Part shown: piece after piece, positions 55,640-64,000 of the stretch | How the letters are laid out: every line of letters starts with the position of its first letter | Numbering within the stretch: position 1 is the first letter of the stretch | Source: Clostridium collagenovorans DSM 3089 | GTDB lineage: Bacteria; Bacillota; Clostridia; Clostridiales; Clostridiaceae | Direction: 5' to 3' | Assembly (NCBI RefSeq): GCF_900130005.1 | Contig: NZ_FQXP01000010.1 | Coordinates: 1-64,000 of the forward strand | DNA: 64,000 nt | The notes under the pieces: model-generated | The model's input: the letters and a program-made list of their open reading frames with translations, nothing else | What the model was told of the DNA's origin: nothing | Databases searched by the model: none | Program-made: the position numbers and the translations under genes

Positions 55640-56053
55640 ATGATATATTTAAATTGCGGGGTAAAAGGATCAGGTAAAACAAAAATCTTGATTGATTTAG
55701 CTAATGAAAAACTTAGGGATGCAAAAGGAAATTTAGTGTTTATAGACTCTAATCATGAAATTGCAAGGGCGCTAAATAGAGATATTAGATTTATAGCTTT
55801 AAATGAGTTTAATGTAGATAACTTATCTAAGATGAATGGTTTAATCAGTGGAATTATAGCTAAAGACTATGATGTTGAGAGCATTTTTGTAGATGGACTT
55901 TTAAAAAACACTTCGGAGAGCTTAGAAGACTCTAATCAATTTTTTAATGATTTAGAAAAAATAAGTGATGAATTTGATGTTGATATGTATATTAATATCA
56001 GCTCGCATAAAGATTTAGTTCCGGATTTCTTGAGAAAATACAATTTTATTTAG
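55640..56053 (+). CDS. Small P-loop protein of unknown function
   Basis: A 137-aa protein starting MIYLNCGVKGSGKTK with a Walker A motif (GVKGSGKT, residues 7-14), NLVFIDSNHEIARAL, a Walker B-like SIFVDGLL and a polar C-terminus. It is too short for a full ATPase module and lacks sensor motifs. ATG 55640 follows AAGGGGGAAG; the 30-residue upstream extension in this frame lacks a ribosome binding site. It lies just upstream of tyrS but is separated from it by a terminator. Confidence 0.65.
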   Translation: MIYLNCGVKGSGKTKILIDLANEKLRDAKGNLVFIDSNHEIARALNRDIRFIALNEFNVDNLSKMNGLISGIIAKDYDVESIFVDGLLKNTSESLEDSNQFFNDLEKISDEFDVDMYINISSHKDLVPDFLRKYNFI

Positions 56054-56079
56054 GGTAACTTTCAAAACAATTAATATAT

Positions 56080-56118
56080 AAGGGAGTCTGTATAAAAAAT
56101 ATACAGACCCCCTTTTCA
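56080..56118 (+). terminator. Terminator before tyrS
   Basis: A stem of 15 bp with one mismatch (56080-56094 with 56100-56114) followed by TTTT. Confidence 0.85.
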
Positions 56119-56205
56119 CTTTTATGCTTTTAAGTGTTAAAATAGAATTGCAAAATAATGAATAAATGTTAAAATAGTATGTAGTACAAAATGGAGGTGG
56201 CATAG

Positions 56206-57420
56206 ATGTCAAACGTTTACGATATTTTAACAGAGCGTGGATACATAAAACAAACTACTCATGAAGAGCTAAAAGATATTTTAGGTAAAGAGAAAGTTAC
56301 CTTTTATATAGGATTTGATCCAACAGCTGATAGTTTACATGTTGGACACTTTATTGCAATGATGTTCATGGCTCACATGCAGAGAGCTGGACATAGACCA
56401 ATAGCACTTGTTGGTGGTGGAACTGCAATGATAGGTGACCCATCAGGAAGAACAGATATGAGAAAAATGCTAACTAAAGAAGATATAGAACATAATGTTA
56501 GTTGCATAAAAAAACAATTAGAAAGATTAATTGATTTTAGTGAGGATAAAGCTATACTTGTAAATAATGCAGATTGGTTATTAGACCTTAATTATGTAGA
56601 ATTTATAAGAGATATAGGATGTCACTTCTCAGTTAATAGAATGTTAACTGCAGAGTGCTTTAAGCAAAGATTAGAAAAAGGATTATCATTCTTAGAGTTT
56701 AACTATATGCTTATGCAAGGATATGACTTCTTAGTTTTAAATCAAAAATATGGATGTACAGTACAATTAGGTGGAGATGACCAATGGTCTAACATGATTG
56801 CTGGTATGGATTTAATAAGAAGAAAAGAATCAAAACCTGCTTTTGCTATGACATGTTCTTTACTTACTAACAGTGAAGGAAAGAAAATGGGTAAAACAGC
56901 TAATGGAGCTCTATGGTTAGATCCAAGCAAGACTTCTCCATATGAGTTCTATCAATACTGGAGAAACATTGCTGATGCTGATGTTGAAAAATGCTTAAGA
57001 TTACTTACATTTATTCCAATGGATGAAGTAAGAAGACTTGCAGCTTTAGAAGGCTCTCAAATCAACGATGCTAAAAAGATATTAGCCTTTGAAGTAACTA
57101 AGCTTATACATGGTGAAGAGGAAGCTCAAAAGGCTGCTGAAGCATCACAAGCTTTATTTGGTTCAGGAAGCGATATGGCTAATGTTCCAACAGTAACTAT
57201 AACTAAGGATATGGTTAATACTTCATTACTTGATATATTATTAAAAACTGAAATTATACCATCTAAGAAAGAGGGTAGAAGATTAATAGAGCAAGGTGGA
57301 TTATATGTAAACGATGAAAAAATTACAGATCCTAATGCACTTTTAGCTGAAGCTCAATTAGTAGATGGAGCTTTAGTTAAAAAAGGTAAAAAGAAATTCT
57401 ATAGAGTTGTAGCAGAATAA
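56206..57420 (+). CDS. tyrS: Tyrosine-tRNA ligase
   Basis: Class I synthetase that charges tRNA-Tyr. The 404-aa protein has the HIGH-like PTADSLHVGHFIAM, Tyr-site QGYDFLVLN, QLGGDDQWSNM, the KMSKS variant KMGKT and a C-terminal S4 RNA-binding domain (GRRLIEQGGLYVNDEKI). ATG 56206 has GGAGGTGG upstream. Only about 90 nt separate it from the preceding terminator, so no T-box leader is present, unlike trpS here. Confidence 0.95.
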   Translation: MSNVYDILTERGYIKQTTHEELKDILGKEKVTFYIGFDPTADSLHVGHFIAMMFMAHMQRAGHRPIALVGGGTAMIGDPSGRTDMRKMLTKEDIEHNVSCIKKQLERLIDFSEDKAILVNNADWLLDLNYVEFIRDIGCHFSVNRMLTAECFKQRLEKGLSFLEFNYMLMQGYDFLVLNQKYGCTVQLGGDDQWSNMIAGMDLIRRKESKPAFAMTCSLLTNSEGKKMGKTANGALWLDPSKTSPYEFYQYWRNIADADVEKCLRLLTFIPMDEVRRLAALEGSQINDAKKILAFEVTKLIHGEEEAQKAAEASQALFGSGSDMANVPTVTITKDMVNTSLLDILLKTEIIPSKKEGRRLIEQGGLYVNDEKITDPNALLAEAQLVDGALVKKGKKKFYRVVAE

Positions 57421-57424
57421 TTTT

Positions 57425-57462
57425 AAATGACACTTGTCACTAAGGGATAAGTGTCATTTTTT
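57425..57462 (+). terminator. Terminator after tyrS
   Basis: AAATGACACTT pairs with AAGTGTCATTT (57425-57435 with 57449-57459), followed by TTT. Confidence 0.9.
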
Positions 57463-57626
57463 ATGCCTGTATTTATTAAGTAAATTAGAAGAAAAAATCA
57501 AAATACACTTGAGATTATTTATTGAAAAATACATATATAGAATTTTTTTATTTCTACTATGAATAAAACTATGATAAAATTATTGAGAAGAAAGTAATAT
57601 AAACTAGAAGAAATAAAGGTGATGAA

Positions 57627-58313
57627 ATGTCGTTATGGGCAATATCAGATTTACATTTAGCTTTGAATGCCAATAAGCCAATGGATATCTTTGGTGATAA
57701 TTGGTTTAGGCATGAGGAAAAGATAAAAGAAAGTTGGCTTGAAAATATTAAAGAAGAAGATACTGTCTTAATAGCAGGTGATATATCTTGGACTATGAAA
57801 ATAGAAGATGGGTTAGAAGATTTAGAATGGATTAATAAACTACCAGGAAAAAAGATTTTTGTAAAGGGAAATCATGATTATTGGTGGAGTAGTATAAATA
57901 AGCTAAATAAATTATATGAAAATATGAATTTTATTCAAAATACTTTTTATAGCTATGAAGATTATGCTATTTGTGGTACTAGAGGGTGGATTTGTCCAGG
58001 ATCTAGTAACTTTAATACTCATGATGAAAAGATATATAAAAGAGAATTAATAAGACTAAGATTATCTTTAGGTGCGGCTATGAAGGCTGGATATACTAAA
58101 ATTATAGTAATGTTACATTATCCCCCTATTAATGAGAAGTTTAAGTGTGAGGAGATAATAGAAGTTTTAAAGGAATATCCTGTTGAGAAGGTTATATACG
58201 GACATTTACATGGACCTTCTTTAAAAACATGTTTTGATGGTGAGTATGAAGGCATAGAATTTATAATGACCTCTTGTGATTATTTGCAATTTAAACCTGT
58301 AAAAATATTATAA
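57627..58313 (+). CDS. Calcineurin-like metallophosphoesterase
   Basis: A 228-aa cytosolic two-metal phosphoesterase with the complete motif set: SDLHLA (DxH), AGDISW (GDxxW), KGNHDYWW (GNHD), MLHYPPI (H) and YGHLHG (GHxH). The substrate is unknown. ATG 57627 follows AAAGGTGATG. The gap to 58575 shows only AT-rich sequence. Confidence 0.88.
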   Translation: MSLWAISDLHLALNANKPMDIFGDNWFRHEEKIKESWLENIKEEDTVLIAGDISWTMKIEDGLEDLEWINKLPGKKIFVKGNHDYWWSSINKLNKLYENMNFIQNTFYSYEDYAICGTRGWICPGSSNFNTHDEKIYKRELIRLRLSLGAAMKAGYTKIIVMLHYPPINEKFKCEEIIEVLKEYPVEKVIYGHLHGPSLKTCFDGEYEGIEFIMTSCDYLQFKPVKIL

Positions 58314-58575
58314 TATTTAGTTGAAAGGGATTATTAAAATTAAGCATATAAAAGATAAATAGATTATTTAGAGGCAAGTTTAAGTAATAGTTCTTATGGG
58401 TAAATTAAAGGAGTTCTAACTACACTTATGGTTATTTAATAAACTTAAGAGGAGTTGCAGAAGTAGATAATTCCTTTGAAGTTATATATTAAGAACATGT
58501 AATATAATTTTCAATTTATGGATTTAGGGTATAGTATATATATGCACATTAAATATGTAAAGGGTGGTAAGAAGT

Positions 58576-59364
58576 ATGGCTATTAAAGAATGGAAAACCT
58601 TTCTAATGCCCTACGAACAAGCCGTAGAAGAGTTAAAGGTTAAATTTAGAAGTATAAGAAAAGAATGTAGAAGAAATAATGAATATTCTCCAATTGAATT
58701 TGTTACTGGGAGAGTAAAAGAAATATCAAGTGTTTTAGAGAAAGCTAATAAGTTTCATATTCCTATTGATAGAATAGAGTATGAAATGGAAGATATAGCA
58801 GGACTTAGAGTCATGTGTCAATTCGTAGATGATATAGAAAAAGTTGTAGACATAATGAGAAAAAGAAAAGACATGACTATTATATATGAAAAGGACTATG
58901 TTACTAATGTTAAGAATAGTGGATATAGAAGTTATCATGTAATAATAAAATATCCTGTGTATATGGCTGATGGGGAAAAGGAAATTTTAGCTGAATTTCA
59001 AATAAGAACATTAGCTATGAACTTTTGGGCAACAGTTGAACACTCATTAAATTATAAATATAAGCATGCTATACCAGAGCATGTAAAGGAAAAGCTTAAA
59101 AGTGCCGCAGATGCTGCTTTTAAGTTAGATCAAGATATGAGAGAAATTAAGGATGAAATTAAGGATGCTCAAAAACTCTTTGAAGTAAAATCAAACTTAA
59201 TTTCAGACATTATGTATAATATAACTGAATTAGGTTCCTTGGGGAAGCATGGGGAGGTTGCAAGGTATAGAGAGCAACTTAGCATGTTGCTTGAAGAGGG
59301 GGATGTAATCCAACTAAATGAGTTATTAGAAAACACGGAAAAGACAATACAAATGTATAAGTAG
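58576..59364 (+). CDS. Small alarmone synthetase (RelQ-like GTP pyrophosphokinase)
   Basis: Synthesises (p)ppGpp; only a RelA/SpoT synthetase domain is present, without hydrolase, TGS or ACT parts. The 262-aa protein shows R-rich KFRSIRKECRR, EDIAGLRVMCQFVDDI, the G-loop-like KDYVTNVKNSGYRSYHVIIKYP, the catalytic Glu in AEFQIRTLAMNFWATVEHSLNYKY, and a helical C-terminal tail about 50 residues longer than a minimal RelQ. ATG 58576 follows AAAGGGTGG. It is probably monocistronic. Confidence 0.9.
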   Translation: MAIKEWKTFLMPYEQAVEELKVKFRSIRKECRRNNEYSPIEFVTGRVKEISSVLEKANKFHIPIDRIEYEMEDIAGLRVMCQFVDDIEKVVDIMRKRKDMTIIYEKDYVTNVKNSGYRSYHVIIKYPVYMADGEKEILAEFQIRTLAMNFWATVEHSLNYKYKHAIPEHVKEKLKSAADAAFKLDQDMREIKDEIKDAQKLFEVKSNLISDIMYNITELGSLGKHGEVARYREQLSMLLEEGDVIQLNELLENTEKTIQMYK

Positions 59365-59392
59365 AATAAGATAAAAGATACAGAACATAATG

Positions 59393-59446
59393 AGCTCTCT
59401 TTATGGAAAATAGTTAATTAATATAACTAGTTCTATAAGGAGAGCT
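59393..59446 (+). terminator. Terminator after the alarmone synthetase
   Basis: AGCTCTCTTTAT pairs with ATAAGGAGAGCT (59393-59404 with 59435-59446, one T-G pair), followed by a T-rich tail. Confidence 0.75.
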
Positions 59447-59484
59447 TGTTTGCATTTTTATGCTTAAAAATATATTTTTATTAT

Positions 59485-60219
59485 CTAAATATGATTAGTT
59501 AGTACTTCTTCACGAAACTCTAAGGGACTTTTATTTGAGAATTTCTTAAATACAGTACTGTAATAACTTTGGTTATTAAAACCTACCTCTAAAGAAATAT
59601 CCATTAAACTTAAATTAGAATTTTCAAGAAGTTGCTTACTTTTATCAACTCTATATTTATTTAAATAATTTACAAAGGTAAATCCGGTTTCTTTTTTAAA
59701 CAAACTACAAAAATAACTTTTATTAATACCTAAATCCTTACACAGTGAATCTATACTTATATTTTCAGAATAGTTTTTTTCAATGTAATCTAAAGATTTT
59801 ACTACGTATAAAGAATATTTTACATGTCCATATTTTTCATTTAGATTTTCACTAATTATAAACATAAGTAACTTTTCTATGTATTTCATAGAAGTAGGAC
59901 TTTTAAATGGAATAAAGGGTGAAGAGGTATCTACAAAGCCTGTCTTAAAAGGCCCTATGAGAAAACTCATGTTTAAATTTATAGTCTTAGATGATTTTAT
60001 ACATAAAAAATTAAGGTTCTTTTTAAAATTTAAAATACATGAAGAGCAATTTATTAAATTGTTTTTCATATCATTAATTAAATTTAAATTCTTGAACATA
60101 TCTTCATAAGAATAATTGTAGCCATAACTATGAAGCAGTTCGAAATCATAGTCAAAGATACATATAGGTAAATTACAACAATCAAAAAAGTTTTTAGCAA
60201 CACATTCCACGTCAAACAT
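59485..60219 (-). CDS. AraC-family regulator, probable regulator of the heme cluster
   Basis: A 244-aa transcription factor. The C-terminal ~100 residues form two helix-turn-helix units (SIDSLCKDLGINKSYFCSLFKKETGFTFVNYLNKYRVDKSKQLL...DISLEVGFNNQSYYSTVFKKFSNKSPLEFRE). The N-terminal sensor has several Cys (CCNLPIC and CSSC...LC), unusual for a sugar-binding AraC domain and suggestive of redox, metal or PocR-like ligand sensing. It is transcribed away from the NEAT operon and shares the 183-bp intergenic region holding a Fur box. Start 60219 has GAAAGGA upstream. Confidence 0.82.
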   Translation of the reverse strand: MFDVECVAKNFFDCCNLPICIFDYDFELLHSYGYNYSYEDMFKNLNLINDMKNNLINCSSCILNFKKNLNFLCIKSSKTINLNMSFLIGPFKTGFVDTSSPFIPFKSPTSMKYIEKLLMFIISENLNEKYGHVKYSLYVVKSLDYIEKNYSENISIDSLCKDLGINKSYFCSLFKKETGFTFVNYLNKYRVDKSKQLLENSNLSLMDISLEVGFNNQSYYSTVFKKFSNKSPLEFREEVLTNHI

Positions 60220-60305
60220 AAATAAATCCTTTCTTTTAACTCAATATAATTAAAAAAAGCTAAATATACATAAAGAAAAATAAAAAAAATCGTGATAATA
60301 TACAA

Positions 60306-60335
60306 TTGTAGAAATGAAAATGAGAATTAATATCA
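60306..60335 (+). promoter_or_regulatory. Fur box overlapping the NEAT operon promoter
   Basis: TGAGAATTAATATCA (60321-60335) matches 12 of 14 fixed positions of the 7-1-7 Fur consensus TGATAATNATTATCA. It overlaps a candidate promoter TTGTAG (60306-60311), 16 bp, TAATAT (60328-60333). Iron-loaded Fur would block the operon and possibly the divergent AraC gene. Confidence 0.7.
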
Positions 60336-60402
60336 TATGATTATTATATCTCTTAATTTAAATATGTCAAATAAGATTTTATAAAAATGGGGGGGAGCAT
60401 CA

Positions 60403-62151
60403 ATGCTTAAAAATAATTTGAAGATAGCAACGGCTATTGCTTTGGCAACAACTATAATATGGGGAAATACTGCAAGTATAGTTATGGCAGATGTAGCAAG
60501 TCCAAATGAAAATAATACTGTGATTTCAAAAAGTGTAAAACAAGAAATTAATGATGGAATTTATAAAGTGAAAAATAAAACTGCTTATATTCAACCTGGT
60601 AATGAGACTGGTGAGAGTATGGCTAGAAATGCATTGAATGAAGTTACTGAAGTAGAAGTTAAAGAGGGTAAGACATTTCTTACTTTGAGTTTTAATAAAG
60701 ATTTATATCAATTTATGAAGAATATAAGAGCTAGTGTAGATGGAAAACAATTAGAGGTTGTAGAAGATAAAGAAAATAAATCTATTAAGGTTGAGGTACC
60801 ATCTATTGAATCTAAATTACTTGTAGAAATGAACATAGTTATTATGGGAAGAGATGTTCATTTCTATATGACTAATGATATGAGTACTTTAGAAACTATT
60901 AATGAAGCACCTGTTATTGATGTTGCTGAAATAACAACTAAAGTAGGGGGAAATACAGATATATTAACTAATATAAAAGCAATGGATAAAGAAGATGGAG
61001 AATTATCAGTTAAAATTTTAGAAAATAATGTTCCTGTTAAGAATAATTTATTTGATAAAGCAGGAGAGTATACAATAAAGTTTTCTGCAGAAGACTCTAA
61101 GGGACTTGTCACAATTAAAACTGTAAAGGTTAAAGTTAATGAAAAAGAAATTATAGAAGAAAGTGAAAAGATTAAAGATGGAAGTTATTCTATAAAAAAT
61201 AGTGTTTCATATGTTGGACAAGGTAATGCTTCTATAGGAAATGATATGGCTAGAAAAGCTTTAGAGGAAAAAAGTTTTTTAGATGTTAAAAATGGCGAAA
61301 CAAGAGTTACTTTAAAATTCACAGCAGAACAATATCAGTTTATAGGAGATATAAAGATATCTGTAGATGGTAATGAGGTTTTAGTTGAAAGAAATGATGC
61401 TGAGAGATCAGTGAAGTTTAAAGTTCCATCTATAGACTCAGAAATAGTTGTAAGTACTTTTGTAACAATGATGAATAGGGAAGTTAGTTTTAAAACTACT
61501 TTACTAAGTGATACATTAGAAGCAATTACTAATGGAAATGATGGTAATACTGATAATAATCAAGGTGGAAGCAATAATTCAGGAGGTACTGCTACTGGAG
61601 ATAATAATGGACAAAACAATAATGAACAAAGCAACAATGGTGGTAATTCAAACACTAATGTAACTACTCCTAATAAAGAAGTAGTTAAAGGAAAACTTTA
61701 TACAATTGAAAATAAGGTTACTCATGAAAGTCAAACAGGTGTTGATATGGCTAGAAAATATTTGAATAAAGTTTCTGACATAAAAGAGGTAAATGGTAAG
61801 ACTTATGTTACTCTTACTTTTACTGGTGTAGATTTCATGAAGGATTATCAAATATACGTAAATGGTAATAAGGTTGCTTATACTGTTGTATCTAAGAATT
61901 CAACAGAAATAAAACTTAAATTCGAAATACCGAATGTAGATGCTAAGATTAAAGTTAAAACTTATGTGGTGCCTATGTCTAGAGAAGTTGAATTTGGAGT
62001 TGAACTTTTAAAGGATACACTTAAGTTTGTAAAGGAATATAAAGTTGATGAGCTACCAAAGACAGGTTCACCAATAAGTGGTGGATTAATGGCTCAAATG
62101 GGAACTATGATGCTTGGAGCCTCAGCTTTATTATCAAGAAGAAAAAAATAA
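60403..62151 (+). CDS. LPXTG-anchored surface protein with three NEAT domains
   Basis: A cell-wall heme-acquisition protein of 582 aa. Signal peptide (1-30); NEAT1 (~48-165); an Ig-like/DUF5011-type domain (~172-250); NEAT2 (~257-375); a Gly/Asn-rich linker (~378-425); NEAT3 (~427-545); sorting signal LPKTG (~551-555), hydrophobic helix and RRKK tail. Each NEAT has the SMAR-type 3-10 helix segment. However, the YxxxY heme-ligand position in the last strands is replaced by M-x-R-[DE]-V: Met148, Met357, Met525. A sortase gene two genes downstream probably anchors it. Iron control by Fur is likely from the upstream site. Confidence 0.88.
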   Translation: MLKNNLKIATAIALATTIIWGNTASIVMADVASPNENNTVISKSVKQEINDGIYKVKNKTAYIQPGNETGESMARNALNEVTEVEVKEGKTFLTLSFNKDLYQFMKNIRASVDGKQLEVVEDKENKSIKVEVPSIESKLLVEMNIVIMGRDVHFYMTNDMSTLETINEAPVIDVAEITTKVGGNTDILTNIKAMDKEDGELSVKILENNVPVKNNLFDKAGEYTIKFSAEDSKGLVTIKTVKVKVNEKEIIEESEKIKDGSYSIKNSVSYVGQGNASIGNDMARKALEEKSFLDVKNGETRVTLKFTAEQYQFIGDIKISVDGNEVLVERNDAERSVKFKVPSIDSEIVVSTFVTMMNREVSFKTTLLSDTLEAITNGNDGNTDNNQGGSNNSGGTATGDNNGQNNNEQSNNGGNSNTNVTTPNKEVVKGKLYTIENKVTHESQTGVDMARKYLNKVSDIKEVNGKTYVTLTFTGVDFMKDYQIYVNGNKVAYTVVSKNSTEIKLKFEIPNVDAKIKVKTYVVPMSREVEFGVELLKDTLKFVKEYKVDELPKTGSPISGGLMAQMGTMMLGASALLSRRKK

Positions 62152-62163
62152 AATTAATATAAG

Positions 62164-62210
62164 AAAAGAGGCAAAAGTTTATTTAAATTAATCTTTTGCC
62201 CCTTTTAAAC
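62164..62210 (+). terminator. Intercistronic terminator/attenuator in the NEAT operon
   Basis: A stem of 14 bp with one mismatch (62164-62177 with 62193-62206) ending in TTTT, between the two NEAT genes. Read-through would give less of the downstream genes. Confidence 0.75.
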
Positions 62211-62233
62211 TTATGTAATGGAGAAGAAGGAAA

Positions 62234-62890
62234 ATGAAAAATAAAAAAAATGTAATTGATATAAATAAAATTTTATTAAGTATTTTATTTTTGCTTTCTG
62301 TTATTTTTGGAAACAGAACCTTAGCAATGGCAGAAGAAAATAAAAAACTAGAAAGTGGCATATATGAAGTTAAAAATGATGTATATCATGAATCGGAAGT
62401 TGGTATGTCCATGGCTAGAAGCTATTTAGATTCTATTATGAAATTAGAAGTTAGAGAAAAGGAAATTTATTGTATTATAGGTTTTTCTGGTACTGAATAT
62501 ATGGAGAATTTTAGAGTAGAAGTTGATGATAAAGAAGTAAAAAGTGAAAAGCTTGAAGAGGATTTAGAGGCTCACACTGTAAAACTTAAGTTTTTATTAG
62601 ATGATATAAGTTCTAAGATTGATACGAAAATATATGTTGGACCAATGGGAAGAGATGTTGAATTTACAGTTATACCTAAAATGGATACTTTGAAATTAAT
62701 TGAAAAAATAGAAATTCCCAAAGAAGAAAAGAAAGAAGAAGAGAAAAGAGAAGATACTAAAGAAGTTATTGAAGATTCAAGAGAAGATAATAATAAAGGA
62801 AATAAAAAGGTAATTACTTTTGTAGGAATAGGACTTGCTGTAGTAATTATTTTAGGAGTAATCATAAAAGGAGTTTTAAGCAAAAAATAA
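62234..62890 (+). CDS. Membrane-anchored single-NEAT protein
   Basis: A 218-aa protein: signal segment (~13-33), one NEAT domain (~38-155) with YHESEVGMSMARSYLD and VGPMGRDVEFTV (Met138 in the place of the usual Tyr). A charged Glu/Lys stalk (~160-190) follows, then a C-terminal membrane helix with a KK tail. It has no LPXTG, so it is probably anchored in the membrane and could receive heme from the wall-bound NEAT protein for the IsdE-like receptor. ATG 62234 follows GGAGAAG. Its stop overlaps the next start (TAATG). Confidence 0.85.
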   Translation: MKNKKNVIDINKILLSILFLLSVIFGNRTLAMAEENKKLESGIYEVKNDVYHESEVGMSMARSYLDSIMKLEVREKEIYCIIGFSGTEYMENFRVEVDDKEVKSEKLEEDLEAHTVKLKFLLDDISSKIDTKIYVGPMGRDVEFTVIPKMDTLKLIEKIEIPKEEKKEEEKREDTKEVIEDSREDNNKGNKKVITFVGIGLAVVIILGVIIKGVLSKK

Positions 62891-63453
62891 TGAAGAAGAA
62901 TATAGCGAGGGTATTTTTAGTAATAGGACTTATTCTTATAGCAGCTTCTTTAATTTTTAAATTTAATAGTAAAACTGAAGAATATAAAAGTAAAAAAGAA
63001 TTTAAGGAAAGAATAAAGAAGTTTGAGGAAAATAAAGAGGGAGAGGAAGATATTAAACTTTCTAATTCTCAACTAGCACTTATAGATATTCCCAGTTTGA
63101 AAATAAGCTCTGTAATATCAGATGGGGTAGAAGATGAGGTTATTAAATATTATGTTGGACATTTTAAAGAAACTGCATACCTTGGACAAAATGGGAACTT
63201 TTGCGTTGCAGGTCATAGCAGCAATATTTATAGCGAAGTATTTAATAATTTAGAAGATATAAATTTAGGAGACAGTATTGAAATTAGGACTATAAGTCAA
63301 AAATATATTTATAAGGTTTCAGATAAATTTAAAGTAAGCCCTAAGGATGTACAAGTTTTAGAGCAAGATATATCTAAGAAGGAAATGACTATAGTTACTT
63401 GTACTAAGGATGGATCTGAAAGATTTATAGTAAAGGCTAATTTACAAGAATAG
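62890..63453 (+). CDS. Sortase
   Basis: Membrane transpeptidase (187 aa) that joins LPXTG proteins to the cell wall. N-terminal membrane helix (~5-25), then the sortase barrel with catalytic His109 in AGHSS, Cys171 in TIVTCT and Arg178 in SERF. The TLxTC-like motif suits class D/E-type housekeeping-like sortases; class not certain. Start overlaps the previous stop by one base. The LPKTG protein upstream is the obvious substrate. Confidence 0.88.
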   Translation: MKKNIARVFLVIGLILIAASLIFKFNSKTEEYKSKKEFKERIKKFEENKEGEEDIKLSNSQLALIDIPSLKISSVISDGVEDEVIKYYVGHFKETAYLGQNGNFCVAGHSSNIYSEVFNNLEDINLGDSIEIRTISQKYIYKVSDKFKVSPKDVQVLEQDISKKEMTIVTCTKDGSERFIVKANLQE

Positions 63454-63462
63454 GAGAAGGTT

Positions 63463-64000
63463 ATGAAAATAAAATCATATATAGCTATAGTTATAACCTT
63501 AATAATAAGTGTTATAGCTACTGGTTGTGGAAGCACCTCTAATAGTACTGAAGAAGGTGGAAAAGAAAAAGATTCAAGGGTAGTTACTACTTCAGTAGCA
63601 GTTACGGAAATAGTTGATGCCTTAGGAGTTAAAATGATTGGGGTACCCACAAGTAACTATAAGTTACCAGAAGGCACAGTAGATGCAAAACAAGTAGGGA
63701 ATCCAATGAACCCAGATTTAGAAATAATTAAATCCTTAAAGCCAAGTGTAGTAATATCTGTTGATACTTTAGGTAAGGATTATGAAAATATGTTTATACA
63801 AAATAATATTCCTAGTGAGTTTGTAAGCTTAACAAGTTTACAGGGCTTAAAAGACAGCATAACTAATTTAGGAAAATTATTAAATAGGGAAAAAGAATCA
63901 GAAAAGATATTATTAGATATAAGTGAAAAGGAAAAAAGTATTTCGGAACGTTCAAGTAATCATGATAAGAAAGATATTTTAATTATTTTTGCAGCGCCAG
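63463..64000 (+). CDS. IsdE-like heme-binding lipoprotein (partial at window end)
   Basis: The start of a periplasmic-type binding protein of a heme/iron ABC transporter. Signal peptide with lipobox ending in Cys22 (VIATGC), then TTSVAVTEIVDALGVKMIGVPTS, VGNPMNPDLEIIKSLKPSVVIS, a close match in layout to IsdE heme receptors. ATG 63463 has AGGAGAAGG 2-10 nt upstream, 9 nt after the sortase stop. The gene runs off the right edge; permease and ATPase genes are expected next. Confidence 0.85.
   Translation, partial: MKIKSYIAIVITLIISVIATGCGSTSNSTEEGGKEKDSRVVTTSVAVTEIVDALGVKMIGVPTSNYKLPEGTVDAKQVGNPMNPDLEIIKSLKPSVVISVDTLGKDYENMFIQNNIPSEFVSLTSLQGLKDSITNLGKLLNREKESEKILLDISEKEKSISERSSNHDKKDILIIFAAP

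Noticed and set aside
56115..56205. T-box leader for tyrS
   Set aside because: Only about 90 nt are available after the preceding terminator and no AGGTGGTACCGCG element is present.

Overview
The window is about 64 kb of very AT-rich DNA from a low-GC Firmicute, almost certainly a Clostridium sensu stricto. The signs are strong AGGAGG-type ribosome binding sites, frequent TTG and GTG starts, a T-box leader, c-di-GMP-I riboswitches, a SPOCS-type (spore coat) protein, an M18/PepV/PepA peptidase set and a NEAT/sortase heme system. Species is not proven; a relative of C. perfringens or C. baratii would fit.

Layout. 1-215: 3' end of a 5S rRNA, tRNA-Gly(GCC) and a terminator, i.e. the tail of an rRNA operon. 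524-5008: phosphate ABC transporter pstS-pstC-pstA-pstB, unusually split between pstA and pstB by a ~360-bp tandem array of 40-bp purine-rich units. 5104-8426: a duplicated YcxB-like membrane protein and an ABC-F ATPase. 8427-9645: a long gap with a 25-codon peptide gene on the minus strand and a second purine-rich repeat tract ending in a TAAG microsatellite. 9646-22998: housekeeping genes (DnaQ-like exonuclease, topoisomerase III, leucyl aminopeptidase, PepV dipeptidase, dipeptide epimerase, HelD, SPOCS protein, twin P-loop ATPase, CDF transporter).

23237-27059 is an accessory island. It holds a complete retron of the Ec86/Eco1 type (deoxyribosyltransferase-like effector, msr-msd RNA, reverse transcriptase), decayed IS200/IS605 and group II intron pieces, and an HNH nuclease gene. 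The retron RNA can be delimited from sequence: a perfect 12-nt inverted repeat (24107-24118 with 24276-24287) puts arm a1 inside the effector coding sequence and arm a2 over the ribosome binding site of the reverse transcriptase. This is the most interesting system in the window.

28103-33043: a c-di-GMP-I riboswitch controls a 1267-aa secreted protein with a transglutaminase-like domain and three carbohydrate-binding-like repeats. A second promoter-riboswitch-terminator copy follows and now heads only a decayed gene remnant. 33224-58313: M18 aminopeptidase, a 2877-aa cyclic beta-1,2-glucan synthase-like protein, OPT transporter, PqqD-like protein, PPDK regulatory protein, T-box-trpS, small P-loop proteins, a second CDF transporter, prfC, an AlbA/Schlafen-like protein, tyrS and a metallophosphoesterase. 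58576-64000: a small alarmone synthetase, then an AraC regulator divergent from a Fur-box-controlled heme-acquisition cluster (two NEAT proteins, sortase, IsdE-like lipoprotein) that runs off the right edge.

Functionally, the pst and heme clusters handle phosphate and iron scavenging. The peptidases, epimerase and OPT transporter point to peptide use. The c-di-GMP-controlled adhesin and glucan synthase point to surface and biofilm functions. The retron and HNH gene form a probable phage-defence island.
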